From the NCBI RefSeq assembly GCF_006385685.1, contig NZ_VFRP01000031.1, positions 1 to 39,797 of the forward strand: DNA of 39,797 nucleotides. Direction: 5' to 3'. The stretch is from Amaricoccus solimangrovi (GTDB lineage: Bacteria; Pseudomonadota; Alphaproteobacteria; Rhodobacterales; Rhodobacteraceae). Both the position numbers and the translations under genes were made by a program. Shown here piece by piece: positions 19,575 through 29,479 of the stretch (position 1 is the stretch's first letter; each line of letters begins with the position of its first letter). The notes under the pieces were generated by a model. The model was not told the DNA's origin and did not search any database. It worked only from the letters and a program-made list of their open reading frames with translations.

Positions 19575-21368
19575 TCAGCCCAGCGGAAAGAAGAAAGGGA
19601 TCGTCGCGACCACCGCGGCGCCGACGATGAGGTTCATCGGCACGCCGACCTTCAGGAAATCGGTGAAGCGGTAGTCGCCCGCGCCATAGACGAGCGTGTT
19701 GGTCTGGTAGCCGATCGGCGTCGCGAAACTCGCGCTCGCGCCGAACATGACGGCCACGACGAAGGCGCGCGGATCGACGCCGAGCCCGTTCGCGAGCCCG
19801 ATCACGATCGGGGTCAGCACCACCGCGACGGCGTTGTTGGTCACGATCTCGGTCAGGAGCGAGGCGAGCAGGTAGACGAAGATCAGCAGCACCCAGGGCG
19901 GCCGCCCGGCGAGCCAGGGCGTGACCCGGTCGAGGATGAGATCGACCGCCCCCGTCGCCTCCAGCCCCGCGCCGATCATCAGCATCGAGACGATCAGGAT
20001 CAGGATCGAGGCGTCGATCGAGCCCCAGGCCTCGTCGTTGTCGATGCAGCGCAGGATCAGCAGCGCCGCCACCGCGATCATCGACAGGATCTCGATATCG
20101 GCGACGCCGAGGGCGGAGAGGCCGACCACGGCGGCGAGCGCCAGCATCACCCAGGGCGCCTGCCGCCGGCGGAAGGCGCGCGCGCTCGGCTGGGTGATCG
20201 AGACGAGCTCGCCCGACTGCGCCAGCGCCTGGAACCCGTCGGCCGTGCCCTCGAGCAGCAGCTTGTCGGCCGGACGCAGCCGGACGGAATTGAGGTCGGT
20301 GCCCGCGACATGGCCGTGGCGGTGCACGCCGAGCACGCGGGTGCCGTGGCGCCAGATCATCGGCAGGCTCGCGATCCGGTCGCCGATCCGGTTGCGGCCG
20401 GGGGTCACGATCGCCTCCGCGATCGTGCGTTCGGCCTCGCCCGTCGGCGCGGCGCGGTTCATGCCGAGGCGCAGCCCCTGGGTGCCGAGCAGCGTCAGGA
20501 TCTCGGCCAGCGTCGCGACGATCACCAGCGTGTCGCCCCGGCGCAGCACGCGCTCCGCGACGCCGCCGCGCGTGACCTGGCCGCCCCGACGCAACCCGGT
20601 GACGCGCAGGCCCTCGGGACGGAATTCGGCGACCTCGCCGACCTTGCGCCCGATCAGCGGGGAATCGGCGGTGACGATGACCTCGGAGAGATATTCCTGG
20701 TCGCCGCCGTCGCCGCCGCCGGGCCCGGCCGTCCCGCCCCGGTTCGGCAGCAGCAGCCAGCCGAGCGCGGCCATCACCCCCAGCCCGACCAGCCCCGCCA
20801 CCGCGCCGACCGGGGCGATCTCGAAGATGCCGAAGGGTTCGAGCCCGTTCGCGCGCGCGACGCCGTCGATCAGCAGGTTTGTCGAGGTGCCGATCAGCGT
20901 CAGCGTGCCGCCGAGGATCGCGGCGTAGGAGAGCGGGATCAGCACCCGCGTCGGCGCGAAGCCGAGCGCGGAGGCGAGGCGGATCGCCACCGGGATCAGC
21001 ACCAGCACGACGGGGGTGTTGTTGACGAAGGCCGAGGCGGCGACGGCGGCGCCGAGAAATCCCGCGACGGCGAGCCCGGGGCGGCGGCTGCCATGGGCGA
21101 CGATGAAGCTTGCCATCGCGTCGAGCAGCCCGGTCCGCACCAGCGCGCCCGAGATCACGAACATCGCCCCGATGGTGATCGGCGCGGGATTGGAGAAGGC
21201 GGCGCCGATCGCCTCCGCCGGCGTCAGCCCGAGGATCAGGAAGAGCGCGGCGGCGCCCGCCGCCGTCACGTCGGGCGGGTATTTCTCCGCCACGAAGGCC
21301 GCGAACAGCCCCGCGAGGAGCAGGAGCGCGGCATGGGCCTCGTAGCCCGCCGGGATCACAGGGATCAT
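19575..21368 (-). CDS. SLC13/DASS-type permease with two RCK-C (TrkA-C) domains
   Basis: A 597-residue membrane protein. Hydrophobic helices fill residues 10-205, with the family hallmark SAFVNNTPVVLVLIPV and GTSTNLLIDG. Two soluble TrkA-C/RCK-C domains follow (about 219-290 and 312-385). A second set of helices (about 405-597) holds ILTEIVTNNAVAVVLTP-type and ASASFATPIGYQTNTLVYG motifs. SLC13-like proteins with this layout move anions such as sulfate, dicarboxylates or phosphate with Na+, and the RCK-C domains may sense ligands. Substrate is not readable. The gene diverges from the ligand-gated channel gene, with 159 bases between. Confidence 0.87.
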   Translation of the reverse strand: MIPVIPAGYEAHAALLLLAGLFAAFVAEKYPPDVTAAGAAALFLILGLTPAEAIGAAFSNPAPITIGAMFVISGALVRTGLLDAMASFIVAHGSRRPGLAVAGFLGAAVAASAFVNNTPVVLVLIPVAIRLASALGFAPTRVLIPLSYAAILGGTLTLIGTSTNLLIDGVARANGLEPFGIFEIAPVGAVAGLVGLGVMAALGWLLLPNRGGTAGPGGGDGGDQEYLSEVIVTADSPLIGRKVGEVAEFRPEGLRVTGLRRGGQVTRGGVAERVLRRGDTLVIVATLAEILTLLGTQGLRLGMNRAAPTGEAERTIAEAIVTPGRNRIGDRIASLPMIWRHGTRVLGVHRHGHVAGTDLNSVRLRPADKLLLEGTADGFQALAQSGELVSITQPSARAFRRRQAPWVMLALAAVVGLSALGVADIEILSMIAVAALLILRCIDNDEAWGSIDASILILIVSMLMIGAGLEATGAVDLILDRVTPWLAGRPPWVLLIFVYLLASLLTEIVTNNAVAVVLTPIVIGLANGLGVDPRAFVVAVMFGASASFATPIGYQTNTLVYGAGDYRFTDFLKVGVPMNLIVGAAVVATIPFFFPLG

Positions 21369-21460
21369 CGCGCCGCCCTCTTCCTCGACCCGGCCATCCG
21401 GCGCTCTCCCGCCCCGTCGAGCGCCAACGCGCCGGCGCGGGGGCCGTTCCCGTCGAATTT

Positions 21461-21489
21461 TTCTTGCGGCGCCTTATGCTTGATAGAAT
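21461..21489 (+). promoter_or_regulatory. Possible promoter for the ligand-gated channel gene
   Basis: TAGAAT (21484-21489) is a near-perfect -10 box. TTCTTG (21461-21466) lies 17 bases upstream as a weak -35. The site is in the only AT-rich patch of this divergent spacer and would give a leader of about 32 bases to the TTG start. Confidence 0.4.
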
Positions 21490-21527
21490 GATGCGCTGTC
21501 AAACCGACGCCCTCCGGAAGCCGTTCC

Positions 21528-22481
21528 TTGCGACATTCGCGCATCCCGGTCCCGACGCTTCTCCTCGTCCTGCTCTGGGCGCTCGCCGCGCCGGCGGGCC
21601 GCGCGGAGGCGCGCGAGGTACGGGTGGGCGCCTTCGTCGAATCGGTCTCGGCGGTCGATCCGGCGGACGGGAGTTTCGGCGTCTCCGCCTATCTGTGGTT
21701 CATCGATCCCGAGGGTCGGTTCGATCCCCGGAGCGACCTCTATCTGCTCGCCCGGTCCTCCACGATCAGCGGCTATTACGAGGAGCGCGGCGCCGACGGC
21801 CGGGCCTATGTCTCGGTGGAGGTGAGCGCGGTGGTGGATCAGGAATACGACCTGACCGACTTCCCCTTCGACGAGCAGCTTCTGACGCTGCGCATCGAGG
21901 CCGGGGATCCCGCCGACACCATCCGCTTCGTGCCCGACGACACGGCGCCGGGCATCGCGGATCACGTCCGGCTGGCGGACTGGCGCGTGGGCGGGGCGCG
22001 GCTCACGGCGGCTGATCACCGCTACGATGTGCGCTACGGGCTCGAGGACACGGGGCCGCGGGTCTATTCGCAGCTCGAACTCTCCGTCGAGGTGGCGCGG
22101 GTGCAGACGCGCGTGGTCGTCGACGACTTCCTCGGCTTCATCTTCTCCTTCATCATCACCGGCCTCATCTATTTCGTGCCCTCCTCCGAACTGGGGACGC
22201 GGATCGGCATGACGACCGGCTCGCTCTTCGCGGCGCTGCTGAACCTCAACCGGCTGCTCGACGCGGCCGGGTTCAAGTCGGAATTCGGGCTGGTCGAACA
22301 GCTCGGCTTCCTGATCTTCGGCGCGATCCTCTGCTCGCTCGCGATCTCGATCGCGATGAAACGGGCTTCGGTGAAATGGGGGGTGGCGCGGGCGGACAGG
22401 ATCGACGCGATCCTGGGCGGAACGGTGATGCTCGGCTTCCTCGTCGCGATCATCCTGGTGCTGCGGGCCGGGATGCGCTGA
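21528..22481 (+). CDS. Prokaryotic pentameric ligand-gated ion channel (Cys-loop superfamily)
   Basis: A 317-residue protein with the plan of bacterial channels such as GLIC and ELIC: a signal peptide (residues 1-28), a beta-rich extracellular ligand-binding domain (about 29-200), and four membrane helices, M1 (FLGFIFSFIITGLIYFV), M2 (MTTGSLFAALLNLNRLL), M3 (LGFLIFGAILCSLAISIAM) and M4 (GGTVMLGFLVAIILVL). The diagnostic Pro-loop YDLTDFPFDEQLLTLRIE is present without the flanking cysteines, as in other bacterial members. Such proteins form homopentameric cation or anion channels opened by protons or small amines. The ligand is unknown. The only suitable start is TTG 21528, with GGAAG seven bases upstream. 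The cytoplasmic M3-M4 loop is short, as expected. Confidence 0.87.
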   Translation: MRHSRIPVPTLLLVLLWALAAPAGRAEAREVRVGAFVESVSAVDPADGSFGVSAYLWFIDPEGRFDPRSDLYLLARSSTISGYYEERGADGRAYVSVEVSAVVDQEYDLTDFPFDEQLLTLRIEAGDPADTIRFVPDDTAPGIADHVRLADWRVGGARLTAADHRYDVRYGLEDTGPRVYSQLELSVEVARVQTRVVVDDFLGFIFSFIITGLIYFVPSSELGTRIGMTTGSLFAALLNLNRLLDAAGFKSEFGLVEQLGFLIFGAILCSLAISIAMKRASVKWGVARADRIDAILGGTVMLGFLVAIILVLRAGMR

Positions 22482-22488
22482 GACGAGA

Positions 22489-22514
22489 AAAGCCCCGGCG
22501 CGGGCCGGGGCTTT
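22489..22514. terminator. Bidirectional intrinsic terminator between the channel gene and lon
   Basis: An 11-bp perfect stem (AAAGCCCCGGC, 22489-22499, with its complement at 22504-22514) and a 4-base loop end in TTT on both strands. It serves both convergent genes, 8 bases after the channel stop and 26 beyond the lon stop. Confidence 0.8.
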
Positions 22515-22539
22515 CCTGTCGGTTCGGTGCGCGGGCGGC

Positions 22540-24951
<2,412 letters not shown>

Positions 24952-25020
24952 GGGTATGTCCTTATCTGGCGAAACGCCCGGTCCCGGCCTCTCCGGCGAC
25001 CAGGGCGAACCCGAGGTGGG

Positions 25021-25049
25021 AGATGGCTCCCGTCGGTCGAGGTTTCAAG
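25021..25049 (-). promoter_or_regulatory. Sigma-32 (RpoH)-type heat-shock promoter of lon
   Basis: On the minus strand CTTGAAA (25043-25049), the exact sigma-32 -35 consensus, is followed 15 bases later by GCCATCT (25021-25027), one base from the CCCATnT -10 core. The transcript would have a leader of about 65 bases. The rest of 24952-25286 shows no gene. Its only other visible signal is an isolated TTGACC at 25211 toward the small secreted protein, without a convincing -10. Confidence 0.7.
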
Positions 25050-25286
25050 GGGCCATCTTGCGCCGCGCCGGAGCCGGGTGCAAGCCGACCTCGATCAAGG
25101 TCGGATCCCGGCGGGGCGCCGGACCGAGGCCGCCGCCCCCGCGCCAGCCGATTCCGCTTGGCGCGACTCCGGCGGCGGGAGTATCCTTCGCGCGCCCGGA
25201 TTCATTTTCATTGACCTGCGTCTTGTCGCTCCAGCCGCCGGCCGGGCCCGACGGGAGCGATGCGCCGAATTCACTGGAAAACCAAC

Positions 25287-25574
25287 ATGCTCCGCTTCGA
25301 TTTCGCGGCCGCTTCGGCCTGCGCCCTCGTCATGCTCGCCGCCCCGGCCCTGGCCGGCGGCTCCGGCCCGCGCGGCGGGCATCTCCTCGGGCCCGACGTG
25401 GCCGCGGCGATGATCCCGATCGCGGGCGCGAGGCCCGCCCGGGGCGGCCATCTGCTCGGCCCCGACGTCGCCGCCGCCCAGGTGCCGATCGCGACACCCG
25501 CGCTCGGCGCCGGCCCGACGGCCGACTGCCCGGCGGGCGGGACGGGCTGCGCCGAGCTCGTCTCCGGCGAATGA
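25287..25574 (+). CDS. Small secreted protein with a tandem GGHLLGPDVAAA repeat
   Basis: A 95-residue protein of unknown function. A standard signal peptide (MLRFDFAAASACALVMLAAP, cleavage after ALA near residue 23) is followed by two near-identical units, RGGHLLGPDVAAAMIPIA (from about residue 29) and RGGHLLGPDVAAAQVPIA (from about 52). A C-terminal stretch has two cysteines six residues apart (DCPAGGTGC). The start is ATG 25287, with GGAAA seven bases upstream and an ideal signal peptide; ATG 25260 would add nine residues but has a poorly spaced ribosome binding site. Base composition and codons match the neighbours, and coding is supported by the signal peptide and by the repeat being conserved in protein. 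It may be lineage-restricted. Confidence 0.7.
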   Translation: MLRFDFAAASACALVMLAAPALAGGSGPRGGHLLGPDVAAAMIPIAGARPARGGHLLGPDVAAAQVPIATPALGAGPTADCPAGGTGCAELVSGE

Positions 25575-25579
25575 CGGCC

Positions 25580-25608
25580 GCGCGCGGGACGACGCGCCTC
25601 CCGCGCGC
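25580..25608. terminator. GC hairpin between the small secreted protein and tgt
   Basis: Perfect 10-base arms GCGCGCGGGA (25580-25589) and TCCCGCGCGC (25599-25608) fill the 35-base gap between two convergent genes. There is no T-run, so termination is inferred from position only. Confidence 0.4.
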
Positions 25609-25609
25609 C

Positions 25610-26737
25610 TTAGAGCGGGGGCAGGTCGCCCGCCGCGCGCTCCGCGGCGAAACCGGCCGCGAAGGCGGCGAGCCGGCCTTCCGCGATCGCGCCGCGCAGC
25701 CCCGCCATCAGCTCCTGGTAGTAATGCAGGTTGTGCCAGGTCAGCAGCATCGAGGCGATGATCTCGCCCGACTTGAACACGTGGTGCAGATAGGCGCGCG
25801 AATAGCTCCGGCAGGCCGGGCAGCCGCAGGTCTCGTCGAGCGGGCGCGGATCGTCGGCGTGGCGCGCGTTCTTGATGTTGACGACGCCCCGCCGCGTGAA
25901 GACCTGCCCCGTCCGGCCGGAGCGCGAGGGCAGCACGCAGTCGAACATGTCGACCCCGCGCATCACCGCGCCGACGATGTCGTCGGGCTTGCCGACGCCC
26001 ATCAGGTAGCGCGGCCGGTCCTCGGGGAGGAAGCCGGGAGCGTAGTCGAGCACGCCGAACATCGCCTCCTGCCCCTCGCCCACCGCGAGGCCGCCGATCG
26101 CGTAGCCGTCGAAGCCGATGGCGGTGAGCGCCTCCGCGCTTTCCTCGCGCAACTCGCGCGTCACGCCACCCTGCTGGATGCCGAAGAGCGCGTGGCCCGG
26201 CCGGTCGCCAAAGGCGTCGCGCGAGCGGGCGGCCCAACGCATCGAGAGGCGCATGGACTTCGCGACCGTCTCCTCGGTCGCGGGCAGCGCCGGGCATTCG
26301 TCGAAGGCCATCACGATGTCCGAGCCGAGCAGGCGCTGGATCTCCATCGAGGTCTCGGGGCTGAGGAAGTGCCGCGCGCCGTCGACATGGCTGCGGAAGG
26401 TCACGCCCTCCTCGGTGAGCTTGCGAAGATCGGCGAGGCTCATCACCTGGAAGCCGCCGGAATCGGTCAGGATCGGCCGGTCCCAGTTCATGAAGGCGTG
26501 CAGCCCGCCGAGCCGGGCGACGCGCTCGGCGCCCGGGCGCAGCATCAGGTGATAGGTATTGCCGAGCAGGATGTCGGCCCCGGTGGCGCGCACGCTCTCG
26601 GGCAGCATCGCCTTGACCGTGGCGGCGGTGCCGACCGGCATGAAGGCGGGGGTGCGGATCTCGCCGCGCGGCGTCCGGAGCGCGCCGGTCCGGGCGCGGC
26701 CGTCGCGGGCGGCGATGTGAAACTCGATTCGGTCCAT
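25610..26737 (-). CDS. tgt: tRNA-guanine transglycosylase (queuine tRNA-ribosyltransferase)
   Basis: This 375-residue enzyme exchanges guanine-34 for the queuosine precursor preQ1 in tRNAs for Tyr, His, Asn and Asp. The substrate-pocket motif [11 protein letters not shown], the FGIQQGGV segment and GGLAVGEG are present. The nucleophilic Asp lies in [16 protein letters not shown], and the zinc site is [16 protein letters not shown]. The start is ATG 26735-26737 ([18 protein letters not shown]), matching the family N-terminus; a longer open frame upstream has no similarity. It diverges from sufT. No other queuosine gene is in view. Confidence 0.95.
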   Translation of the reverse strand: MDRIEFHIAARDGRARTGALRTPRGEIRTPAFMPVGTAATVKAMLPESVRATGADILLGNTYHLMLRPGAERVARLGGLHAFMNWDRPILTDSGGFQVMSLADLRKLTEEGVTFRSHVDGARHFLSPETSMEIQRLLGSDIVMAFDECPALPATEETVAKSMRLSMRWAARSRDAFGDRPGHALFGIQQGGVTRELREESAEALTAIGFDGYAIGGLAVGEGQEAMFGVLDYAPGFLPEDRPRYLMGVGKPDDIVGAVMRGVDMFDCVLPSRSGRTGQVFTRRGVVNIKNARHADDPRPLDETCGCPACRSYSRAYLHHVFKSGEIIASMLLTWHNLHYYQELMAGLRGAIAEGRLAAFAAGFAAERAAGDLPPL

Positions 26738-26837
26738 GCCGATCCCATAGACCCAAGCGCGGCGCGCCACAAACCGCCCGCGCGGGAGCGTGCCTTTACG
26801 CGCCGGGGCCGAAACCCTATACTCGTTGTCGGGAATT

Positions 26838-26864
26838 ATGAGCGAAGCGTGGGAAGACAGATGA
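26838..26864 (+). other. Short upstream ORF (8 codons) overlapping the sufT start
   Basis: ATG 26838 encodes MSEAWEDR, and its TGA overlaps the sufT ATG as ATGA. A GGGA lies five bases before the ATG. It could couple translation into sufT or be a chance frame. sufT has its own ribosome binding site (GGGAAGA) inside this ORF. Confidence 0.3.
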
Positions 26865-27226
26865 ACGACGAGTCGGACATTCCGGCCGAGGGCACGCCCC
26901 TCATCAAGCCGTCGACGGTCGATCATCCCCTCTACGACCAGATCGTGGAGGCGTGCCGGACCGTCTACGACCCCGAGATCCCGGTCAACATCTACGATCT
27001 CGGCCTCGTCTACACGATCGAGATCTCCGAGGAGGGCGACGTCGCGATCGCGATGAGCCTGACGGCGCCCGGCTGTCCGGTCGCGGGCGAGATGCCGGGC
27101 TGGGTCGCGGAGGCGATCGAGCCGATCCCCGGCGTGCGGCAGGTGAATGTCGAGGTGGTCTGGGAACCGCAGTGGGGCATGGACATGATGTCCGACGAGG
27201 CGCGGCTAGAACTCGGCTTCATGTGA
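26861..27226 (+). CDS. sufT: SufT-type MIP18/DUF59 Fe-S assembly protein
   Basis: A 121-residue DUF59 (MIP18/PaaD-like) protein. The conserved [16 protein letters not shown] lies near residues 33-48, [15 protein letters not shown] contains the conserved reactive Cys, and [23 protein letters not shown] ends it. SufT helps mature Fe-S proteins in bacteria and commonly sits in suf operons. Here only a SufA/IscA-type gene is nearby (29128), separated by two unrelated genes; sufBCDS are not in the window. The start is ATG 26861 after GGGAAGACAG. Confidence 0.87.
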   Translation: MNDESDIPAEGTPLIKPSTVDHPLYDQIVEACRTVYDPEIPVNIYDLGLVYTIEISEEGDVAIAMSLTAPGCPVAGEMPGWVAEAIEPIPGVRQVNVEVVWEPQWGMDMMSDEARLELGFM

Positions 27227-27286
27227 GCCTTGCCGCCCGCGCCCGCGGCCGCCATGGTCGGCGGCGTCACGGGCGAGAGTTTCCGA

Positions 27287-27991
27287 ATGCCGCAATCCCA
27301 GTCGCAGCGCCGGCGCGACTACGCCGAGATCGTCGTCTTCACCGGCGATCTGGTCGCCTCCTCCAAACTGTCCCCGGATCAGCTCGGCCAGGCCATGGCA
27401 ACGCTGGAGGAGGCCTACGGGGATGTGTCCCGCGCCTGGGCCGCGCGTCCGGGCGGCGCCGGGAATTCGGCGGAAGCGCCGGATTACGGCTTCTCCGCCT
27501 TTCGCGGCGACAGCTGGCAGTGCCTCGGCCCCGACCCCGCCTTCGCGCTCCGCTGGGCGCTGATTCTGCGGGCACGGCTTGGCGCGCTCGGCCGGGCCTT
27601 CGACACGCGCATTTCCGTCGGCATAGGGTCGGGATGGCTGTCCGAGCAGGATGGGCGGGCGATCGCCTCCGGCCCGGCCTTCGAACTCTCGGGACGCGGG
27701 CTCGATTCGATCGGGCAGAACCGGCGGCTCGCCATCGCCTGGGAGAAACCGCCGCGCGAGGCGCCGCTGATCCGCGCCGTCTTCGCCCTCGCCGACGAGA
27801 TCTCGCGCAACTGGACGCCCGGTCAGGCGAGAGTGTTCGCGCGCCTGCTCGTCGGGATGCCGCGGCCGAGCCAGGAGACGCTGGCCGGCGCGCTCGACAT
27901 CACGCAGCAGACGGTGGCCACCCATCTCGCCGGCGGCGGCGACTGGGCGCTGCGGGAGGCGCTCGAGGCGCTCGAGCGGGAGGGGCAATGA
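27287..27991 (+). CDS. SatD-like protein with C-terminal helix-turn-helix
   Basis: A 234-residue protein resembling the SatD family. An N-terminal domain opens with AEIVVFTGDLVASSKL, followed by SAFRGDSWQ (near residue 70), a helix with ALRWALILRARL, and RISVGIGSGW, an order similar to nucleotidyl-cyclase-like folds. The last 50 residues (PSQETLAGALDITQQTVATH) look like a helix-turn-helix. Function unknown. SatD-like genes are often paired with DUF3307 genes, as here. The start is set at ATG 27287 after GGCGAGAG; TTG 27230 and ATG 27254 are also in frame but add low-complexity residues. The array of ACAG/CTGT sites just downstream is a plausible target of the HTH domain. That link is inference. 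Confidence 0.7.
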   Translation: MPQSQSQRRRDYAEIVVFTGDLVASSKLSPDQLGQAMATLEEAYGDVSRAWAARPGGAGNSAEAPDYGFSAFRGDSWQCLGPDPAFALRWALILRARLGALGRAFDTRISVGIGSGWLSEQDGRAIASGPAFELSGRGLDSIGQNRRLAIAWEKPPREAPLIRAVFALADEISRNWTPGQARVFARLLVGMPRPSQETLAGALDITQQTVATHLAGGGDWALREALEALEREGQ

Positions 27992-28000
27992 GCGCGCGAA

Positions 28001-28060
28001 ACAGCCTTATGGGGCTGTATTCCGGATTACAGATGAAAACGCCTGTATTCTCCGATACAG
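28001..28060. promoter_or_regulatory. Phased ACAG/CTGT inverted-repeat array (operator candidate)
   Basis: Tetramers alternate ACAG (28001), CTGT (28015), ACAG (28029), CTGT (28043), ACAG (28057), each exactly 14 bases after the last. They form 18-bp dyads: ACAGCCTTATGGGGCTGT, CTGTATTCCGGATTACAG and CTGTATTCTCCGATACAG. The stretch is AT-richer than its surroundings and begins 10 bases after the SatD-like stop. The last site ends 33 bases before the DUF3307 ATG. This is the layout of a multi-site operator. It is not the alphaproteobacterial LexA box. Confidence 0.65.
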
Positions 28061-28093
28061 ACCTTTCCTTCGGCGCGACGGCGGGGGGCGGAG

Positions 28094-28858
28094 ATGCTTG
28101 AAACCGCCACCGCGCTGCTGCTCGGCCATCTGCTCGGCGACTTCATCCTCCAGACGCGCCGCATGGTGGCGGGGAAGGCCCGCCTCCCGATGCTGCTCGG
28201 CCATGTCGGACTCGTTTTGCTCGTGACCTGGGCGGCGCTTGGCTTCGCGCCGATGCCGGGGCCAATACTTCTTATCGGAATCAGCCATTTCGCGAGCGAT
28301 CTTGCGAAGCAGCGTTATGTCGCGACATGCCGCGCCCGTGACCGGCGGGCCGGTTTCGGCGCCTTCGCCACCGACCAGGCGGCGCATCTCGCGGCGGTCT
28401 GGCTCGCCGCGAGCCTCTGGCCCGGCGCCTGGGCGGCCGGGCTCTGGGCACGGCCCTGGCTCCTCGGGCTTCTGCCGGGCCTCGACCGGCTGCCCGAGGG
28501 AATGGCGCTCGCCGGCGGGCTCATCGCGACCGTCTGGGCCGGCGGCTACGCGGTGCGCGAACTGATGGCCGGGCTGAAGCTGCCGGCCGACCCGGAGAGT
28601 GATACGAGCCTGCCGCTCGGCGGGCAGATCATCGGGCGGCTGGAGCGGCTGATGATCCTGATGCTCCTGCTCGCGAACCAGCCCGACGGGATCGGCCTGC
28701 TGATCGCCGCGAAGTCGATCCTGCGCTTCTCGGAGGTGAGCGAGGGGGACCGGCGCGCCTCGGAATACGTGATCATCGGCACGCTGGCGAGTTTCGCCTG
28801 GGCGATCTCGACCGCCTATGCGACGAACGCGCTGCTCACGGCGTTGCGGGGCGCCTGA
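28094..28858 (+). CDS. DUF3307 multi-pass membrane protein
   Basis: A 254-residue protein with the DUF3307 hallmark LLLGHLLGDFILQTRRMV at the start (residues 8-25). Hydrophobic helices follow at about 33-52, 56-70, 92-128, 138-155, 185-205 and 220-250, among them ISHFASDLAKQR and the conserved GRLERLMILMLLLANQPDGIG (about 178-198). Family function is unknown. It is paired with the SatD-like gene, separated from it by the ACAG/CTGT array, which suggests independent control of this gene. GGCGGAG precedes the ATG closely. Confidence 0.8.
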   Translation: MLETATALLLGHLLGDFILQTRRMVAGKARLPMLLGHVGLVLLVTWAALGFAPMPGPILLIGISHFASDLAKQRYVATCRARDRRAGFGAFATDQAAHLAAVWLAASLWPGAWAAGLWARPWLLGLLPGLDRLPEGMALAGGLIATVWAGGYAVRELMAGLKLPADPESDTSLPLGGQIIGRLERLMILMLLLANQPDGIGLLIAAKSILRFSEVSEGDRRASEYVIIGTLASFAWAISTAYATNALLTALRGA

Positions 28859-29063
28859 CGCCGCGTGGTAAACCGGTTAACGGCGAAGCCCCCCAGGGAT
28901 AGGGCTAGCATCGGCTCCGGCGGGTCGGAAGGTCCGCGTTTTCCGGCGGGTTAACGCCGGAGCGCGGGTCCGGGGGGCCGGCGGCGGGCCGAAGCCGGGG
29001 GGCGCCCCGGAGCGCGAAACCTCGCGCGTGATCCGGGCGCCGGCCTTCGCCCGAGCGATGCCC

Positions 29064-29092
29064 TTGAGACGCGGCCCGCCCCGCCCTATTTT
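29064..29092 (+). promoter_or_regulatory. Promoter of the SufA/IscA-type gene
   Basis: TTGAGA (29064-29069) and TATTTT (29087-29092) are exactly 17 bases apart. The predicted transcript starts near 29099, giving a short leader with GAAGGA 14 bases before the ATG. The rest of 28859-29063 is GC-rich with no gene seen; it contains two GGTTAACG-like patches. Confidence 0.65.
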
Positions 29093-29127
29093 AGGGGCGA
29101 CACTCTCCGAAGGACGGATTTCGCGAC

Positions 29128-29478
29128 ATGTTCGGCATTCCCGGCAAAGCGCCGATCAGCATGACCCCCCGCGCCGAAGCGCAGATCGCAAGGCTGATGG
29201 CAAAGGGCGGCTCGAAGGGCCTCAGGATCGGCGTCCGGAAGGGCGGCTGCGCCGGCATGGAATACACGATGGACTATGTCGACGAGATCAACCCGCATGA
29301 CGAGGTGGTCGAGCAGAACGGCGCCCGCGTGATGATCGCGCCGATGGCGCAGATGTTCCTGTTCGGCACCGAGATCGACTACGCGACCGACCTGCTGGAA
29401 TCGGGGTTCAAGTTCAAGAATCCCAACGTGGTCGACGCCTGCGGCTGCGGCGAGTCGATCAAGTTCGCCAGCCAGTGA
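29128..29478 (+). CDS. sufA: HesB/IscA/SufA-type iron-sulfur cluster carrier
   Basis: A 116-residue A-type Fe-S carrier. The three conserved cysteines are in GGCAGMEYTM (near residue 40) and the C-terminal ACGCGES (near residue 110). Family features GLRIGVRKGGCAGM and FLFGTEIDYATDLLESGFKF are intact. It passes clusters from the SUF scaffold to target proteins. It has its own promoter. The name sufA is chosen by similarity and by sufT nearby; erpA or iscA cannot be excluded. The TfoX-N gene starts 2 bases after its stop. Confidence 0.85.
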   Translation: MFGIPGKAPISMTPRAEAQIARLMAKGGSKGLRIGVRKGGCAGMEYTMDYVDEINPHDEVVEQNGARVMIAPMAQMFLFGTEIDYATDLLESGFKFKNPNVVDACGCGESIKFASQ

Positions 29479-29479
29479 G

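Noticed and set aside
28015..28060. LexA box of the CTGT-ACAG type
   Set aside because: The gammaproteobacterial LexA box has N8 between the tetramers, here N10; the local LexA site type is GAAC-N7-GAAC as seen before imuA.
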